A stretch of 64,000 bases of DNA from Hyperoplus lanceolatus (Eukaryota; Chordata; Actinopteri; Uranoscopiformes; Ammodytidae): NCBI GenBank assembly GCA_026929865.2, contig CM049407.1, forward strand, positions 16,740,501 through 16,804,500, in the 5' to 3' direction. The notes below the pieces were generated by a model. That model saw only the letters and a list, made by a program, of their open reading frames with translations, was not told the origin of the DNA and ran no database searches. The first letter of the stretch is position 1. Every line of letters starts with the position of its first letter. A program made the translations under genes and the position numbers. Positions 59,372-64,000 of this stretch are shown piece after piece.

Positions 59372-60180
59372 GTGTGAGAAGTCACATTACTGTAGACAGA
59401 AATAAAGTGTGGCAATACTTAATAATATTGGCGGCGGTGGTCCGGGACACAGCCTAGCCTAGCTGTCCAACTTCATTGTACAACTACCCCCGGGCAGAAA
59501 TACCCTCATAAACTCTGGAAAATGAAGCGTGGGGGTTTGAATTGAGCACCGGACCTTATAACCAGCTAGATTAAGATCCGCCGTTCCCTTTCTTTGGTGA
59601 ATTAGGGACTAAGCAGCGGTCTTTTAGCGACGGGGAAAGATTCCAACGGCTTCCACTATCACCTAGCAACTCTTACGGCTACTTGCTGCAGTTGGTGTAG
59701 CGCTCACAACGTCAAAACCCTGTTCTGCCTGTAAACAGACGGACTACGGCTCTGACTACAGCGATAGGAGGTGGTGACATAAGTTCTCGAATGCTAAAAA
59801 TTCTACTGGACCGCCGTAGCCTTGCCTCTCAACCACCGATGATAATGTTACCAGAGATAACACTACGTGGCTAGTTAACTCCGGTTAAGTTATCCCGTGA
59901 GCTCCTCGGGGGCTAAAGTGTATGGTGTCTTGACATGCTGGTTAGAAAGCAACACACTATGTATATTCCTTTTGTCTTTAATAGTTTTTGTGTGGCGTTT
60001 GCGGGTTTAGCCATTTCTCTGACAGTCTCTGGACGTGAAGACGTTCCATCAAAATAAGTCCCCCCCCGGCACTATTTTGCAGGACACCGCTGCTGCTTCC
60101 CGGGGTTAGCCCTGCCCTAGATGATTGTGATTGGTTTAAACAAATACAAACAGGCTAGCCCAGTTTCCCCCGGTTTCCCC
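59200..60180. promoter_or_regulatory. CpG-richer stretch, possible promoter or first-exon region
   Basis: Between about 59200 and 60180 CpG dinucleotides are much denser than in surrounding DNA (about 20 in 59560-59900 by eye), and no transposon ends are seen. This could mark a host-gene promoter on either strand, but no first coding exon can be identified. An (AC)n array lies at 59336-59369. Confidence 0.3.
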
Positions 60181-60647
60181 ACCCGAATAGGGGTGCATGC
60201 TGACAGTCCGACAGGCCCCCACTCCGACAGCCCCTCTTTCCTCCATCCCTCCACTCCGACGTACTTCCATTCCTCCAGCCCCCCACTACGACACACTTTC
60301 GTACCGCCATTCCGACAGAATAATTTTTCCTGTAGCCTATTTCTCCAACTATGTAGATAGCCGCCTCGTTTTTTTAAGTGACTGGAAAACCGTTTTGCTG
60401 AATAAGCGCCCAGCGCAAATAACGGCAGGCGATTGTTTAGGCCTACACTATTTTACAATGACGGTTTTCTGCGCCAATTTCCCGCCAAACATGAATATTT
60501 TCAACAAAATAATATACGAAATACTGTAGAGCAACGAAAATTAAATCACAAGGCGTGAAATGATGGTTCTAGGCCCAGGGAACCATCACTGAAATAACGT
60601 CGGTAGTAGGCTATGCATCCGTCTGTCTTGTCTTTGTCTTGAGACTG

Positions 60648-60677
60648 CTATCTATCTATCTATCTATCTATCTATCC

Positions 60678-60718
<41 letters not shown>

Positions 60719-60719
60719 A
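60648..60719. repeat. (TCTA)n microsatellite
   Basis: About 18 tetranucleotide units with one ATCC variant. Confidence 0.97.
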
Positions 60720-60905
60720 TTATTTGGTCAGAAAAACGCACGGAGACTATTTCATCCCGATGCTTGTGGGACAGTCAGTTTTTTGACAGACGCACTTCGG
60801 CATTAATATAAACCGTCTGGCTTCGCGCACGGCGACCCTGTCATCACACAGATATAGGCCTAATATATAGGCCTAGGTTATATATATATATATAAATAAA
60901 TAAAT

Positions 60906-61114
60906 AAAGTAAGTACACCCCTCACATTTCCGCAAATATTTTATGATATCTTTTCATTGGAAAAAAATTAAGAACTTACACTTTGATACAATGTAAAGTA
61001 CTCAGTTTAGACTATAGACTACTTTACATTGTATCAAAGTGTAAGTTCTTAATTTTTTCCCAATGAAAAGATATCATAAAATATTTGCGGAAATGTGAAG
61101 GGTGTACTTACTTT
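60906..61114. mobile_element. Near-perfect palindromic MITE (Tc1/mariner-like)
   Basis: Arms of about 95 bp (60906-61000 and 61020-61114) are almost exact inverses around a 19-base loop ctcagtttagactatagac. The ends aaagtaagtacaccc resemble those of Tc1/mariner MITEs. The right flank continues tagtgacatactgtag but the left flank is an ataaataaataaa repeat, so the outermost bases of the left arm have been lost. Confidence 0.88.
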
Positions 61115-61813
61115 AGTGACATACTGTAGCCTATGATCCCGTGGTCCTAGTTGGCACAGTTAGCCCGAGTCATCATTTGACGGAGACATCATGGCATACT
61201 TGCAGTTGGCTAATAGCCGGGGTGGGAAATGCTTAATTCTCAATGATTTCAGATATGTGCGTAATAAAACACGCAATGAAATAATGTATTGGCGTTGCGC
61301 TCGCGCTGGGTGCAACGTAGAGCAAAATCACTAGGCTATATATTGTTTTATTTTTTGAGCCCCTGGTTGTTTCTTAGGAAATCAAAGCGAGTCCTGTTTG
61401 GTTTTAATCAAATGCAAATAGGCTAGCCTATGAGTTGTATTTTAGGATATAAATATTTGAAGGGGGGGAAAAAAGCACAGTGTCCATTAGACCTACGTTT
61501 GCTTCTTTCATTAGTAGGCCTAGGATGAACTGAACAGCGAAACAGACGCATTTATGAAGCACCCAAAAGCTACACCTGCACCTTGAAATCAGCACCTTTA
61601 ATTGAACAGCGACACAGAGGCAGAGGCGATATGACCGGCGACACAGAAGGAATCGCTTGTCGGAATGATGGGCCGTTTCTTATCGACAAAGGAAACTTAA
61701 AATGTCGGAGTCGCGACCCCTTTTTAATTAAATAAAGTGCCGCCTTTGCGACAACAAGAAGTCAATTGTCGGAGTGGCAGCATGTCGGAATGAACGTCCG
61801 CCCCCCCGAATAG

Positions 61814-64000
61814 ACGGCTCTAAACAGAGTGCTTCCAGACCATACTACTTGCTGTAGTTTGGTCTGGCTTTGCGAGACTACACTCACACTGACTCTCTCT
61901 TGCTATCTTTCCACAGGATGACTTGTATGTTCTCAATGTCCCTCTTGCTCTCCTCTCTTTTTCAACCACACACATACCGTCAATCTATATGAGTTATAAG
62001 ATAGCATCATCACCATGGAGTAATTTGTGTTACCGTATTTGTTAATACATAGCCTACTTGCTGAAAAAAACATTAGGAAATGTGCTGCATTTTAGATAAA
62101 AACAAGTATAGAAACACAACCAAATGAAGAAAACCAAACTCTATCAGAAATATACAGCAAAAAATGTAAGAACACATCCAGAATTGTTAACACAACCAAA
62201 TACAGAGATAGTTACCAAATAAGAACGAAAAAACACCAACTAAAGAAACACTGCAACAACATTGCTTAAGTTAAAGATCTGGGCTCTCCGTACATAAGAA
62301 AACAAAGTATTCCATAAACCAAACATTTCACACATTTCACATTTCACAGCAAGAGCATATATAGTTATAATCAAAACAAAACCAAAATTTAAAAAAAAAA
62401 ATCATCATCTCAGCATCACCACTGTACAATCCCAATATGTCCATACGTGTATGAGCACATCACAGCACCTCAGTTACTGGCACAGAAGCAGAGATGAGTA
62501 TTATTTTATAATCTGTATCAAAGCAGTGAAATAGATTCTGGTGATATGTGGCCTGGCCTTAATTATCACCACCTATTAATAATCAGCCATGACATGAAGA
62601 TATTAAGGCTGTGACAAGACCATTCATGTCAAATCCTTTGTCTAACCCCAATTACAAGCCACATTATGATTAATTTACTCCAATCAAACCTTTCCCCTAC
62701 AAGGAGGGTATTTCTTTCTAGATTAAGAACCATCTTTTCAAAACCTGCATATTTGTCCTGGCGTGATAGGAGTGTGTACCATGTCAAGTTTGCTCAAATC
62801 CCCCCAAATTAAATCTGAAACGATGTTTGAAAAGCAATAAAGATTGAATTTGATGTCCTATGTGGGCTCATCATTTAGTCCACACAACAATGTTTCTTTC
62901 AGTTAAAAAGCCAATGTAATGGGATTTATTAGGGCATGTACAAAATAGGGTCACGTTAGTATAATCCAGAAAGGTTAAAGACATTTAGAAGGAGACAGCA
63001 CACAAGATTAGATCACATTATTTAATGTCTCCCAGCCACAAAAACACTTTCAGTCTGGAGTTAAAAGCAACTTTCTAACTTGACCCTGTTGGGGGTCAAT
63101 TTCACTTGTATTGTTTGATATCAGGATTAAAACTTAGATCATTAACATTGTATTTCAGTCCAAATGTATTGAGTTGGTTTCTTTGTGTGCAGCATCTGTG
63201 GGCTAGGTGCGGTGGGACCAGCCATATAATACAGTATCTATTCCAACACCTACATAAGACACATGTCCAACGGTCCTTGAACAATGGTCTTTTTTATTTT
63301 TTTATTTCTCGATTCCCCCACTGTGGCTAATAGAACACAACTTCATTGCCCATCGCCATGGGGATATAATTTGTAGTGTTTTTTGTGTTATTATTATACA
63401 TGAAATATTGGCGCTGCAACTTGCAGTAACATCAAAACAGAAACTATTGTTAAATGAAATCTCAGTTAACACCCACCCAAAATCACAGCTACTCAAAACA
63501 AGAGGTACTTGAGCTGCCAAATGTGATACAATATCTCCTTGTGAACAAGTTAATTTATGCAGCACGGTACTCCAAATTGGATCTACTCTTCAAATGTATG
63601 CCTGCTGTTCTAAGTGCTTTATTGTGAATTGCTGTTAAATTATGACATTTTCAAGAATACAACTAAAAACACAGACTGTGATGGAGATTATCCCCCATCT
63701 CATGTTGTGTATCACTTGAGTGATATATATAGCTATTAAGTCTACAGGTTATAAATCAGGATCACATTTTAATTTATTTGTACAATGTAATGGAATTTGG
63801 AAACTAAGCCACACTTTCAGTAAAATGTGATGCAATTAGATTATGGTTGCACTATGTGCCTATGTTTCCCAGTTTATAGTGTAGGTGGGGTTGCACTGGC
63901 TGAACTATACAATTTACTATATCTTTACTGTATACATCAGTGTCTTATAGCTTAGTCCATTGGACGCCCACACAGCAAATTATCTTTACTTGGCCACTCA
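61814..64000. other. Intergenic sequence, no gene seen
   Basis: At 61845-61868 the word tactacttgctgtagtttgg and on is shared with 5169-5195, so part of an older repeat is present. The remainder to the window end has no supported coding, RNA or transposon feature. A poly-A run lies at about 62390. Confidence 0.45.

Larger units (their letters stand above)
60191..61805. mobile_element. Candidate DNA element with 8-bp duplication and CTCCGACA repeats
   Basis: Flanked by ccgaatag on both sides (60183-60190 and 61806-61813). Both ends carry GC-rich sequence with related words inside: left agtccgacaggcccccactc, right inverse attccgacatgctgccactc. The plus strand on the left repeats actccgac/attccgac several times. 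No transposase is visible. A TCTA array and a palindromic MITE lie inside. The match of the duplication partly rests on a run of C, so the limits are approximate. Confidence 0.6.

Overview
This window is a repeat-dense piece of a vertebrate genome, almost certainly a teleost fish. The evidence is AT-rich, CpG-poor intergenic sequence with long dinucleotide arrays, many hAT, Tc1, piggyBac-like and Harbinger-like elements, RTE-like LINEs, and a Ty3/gypsy retrotransposon of the Gmr1-like type known from fish. I cannot name the species. No intact, recognisable host protein gene lies in the window. Nearly all recognisable coding sequence belongs to broken mobile elements.

Layout. 1-7.5 kb: a possible inverted-repeat element at the window edge, a hAT with an 8-bp target-site duplication (TSD), a piggyBac-like element whose two transposase fragments are inverted relative to each other (2312-4700), and a 2.5-kb non-coding element with perfect 20-bp terminal repeats (4911-7452). 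8.1-9.45 kb: a possible four-exon host gene for a 94-residue secreted-type protein. 9.5-17.4 kb: a nest in which a Harbinger-like element contains a hAT and a 5.4-kb gypsy retrotransposon, which itself carries two copies of a TTAA-flanked DNA element. The gypsy element keeps a long gag-protease ORF, a tRNA-Pro-type primer site and near-identical LTRs, but an internal deletion joins its integrase zinc-finger region to the RNase H tail. 17.5-20.4 kb: a MITE, and a hAT that contains a second hAT. 22.4-24.0 kb: a palindromic Tc1 element built of two head-to-head 3' halves.

24-38 kb is mostly sequence with no gene seen, interrupted by a third TTAA element, a hAT remnant, a small two-exon ORF candidate, a TTAA MITE and microsatellites. 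38.3-42.7 kb: an RTE-like LINE (minus strand) with an uninterrupted RT ORF, a frameshifted endonuclease and a hAT inserted with a perfect 8-bp TSD. 42.7-46.1 kb: a hAT containing another hAT of the same family as the one at 18.4 kb. 46.4-48.0 kb: a second, 5'-truncated LINE whose tail merges into a tetranucleotide array. 48-64 kb: mostly unassigned sequence with a possible host terminal exon (49852-49963), a hAT MITE, a Harbinger-like element with an internal hairpin, long TA and TCTA arrays, a CpG-richer stretch near 59.2-60.2 kb, and a candidate element at 60191-61805 enclosing a near-perfect palindromic MITE.

The order of insertion can often be read from the nesting and TSDs. The strongest observations are the gypsy domain order and deletion, the palindromic Tc1, the inverted piggyBac, and the possible small secreted-protein gene. 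All identifications rest on reading the sequence; no database search was run.
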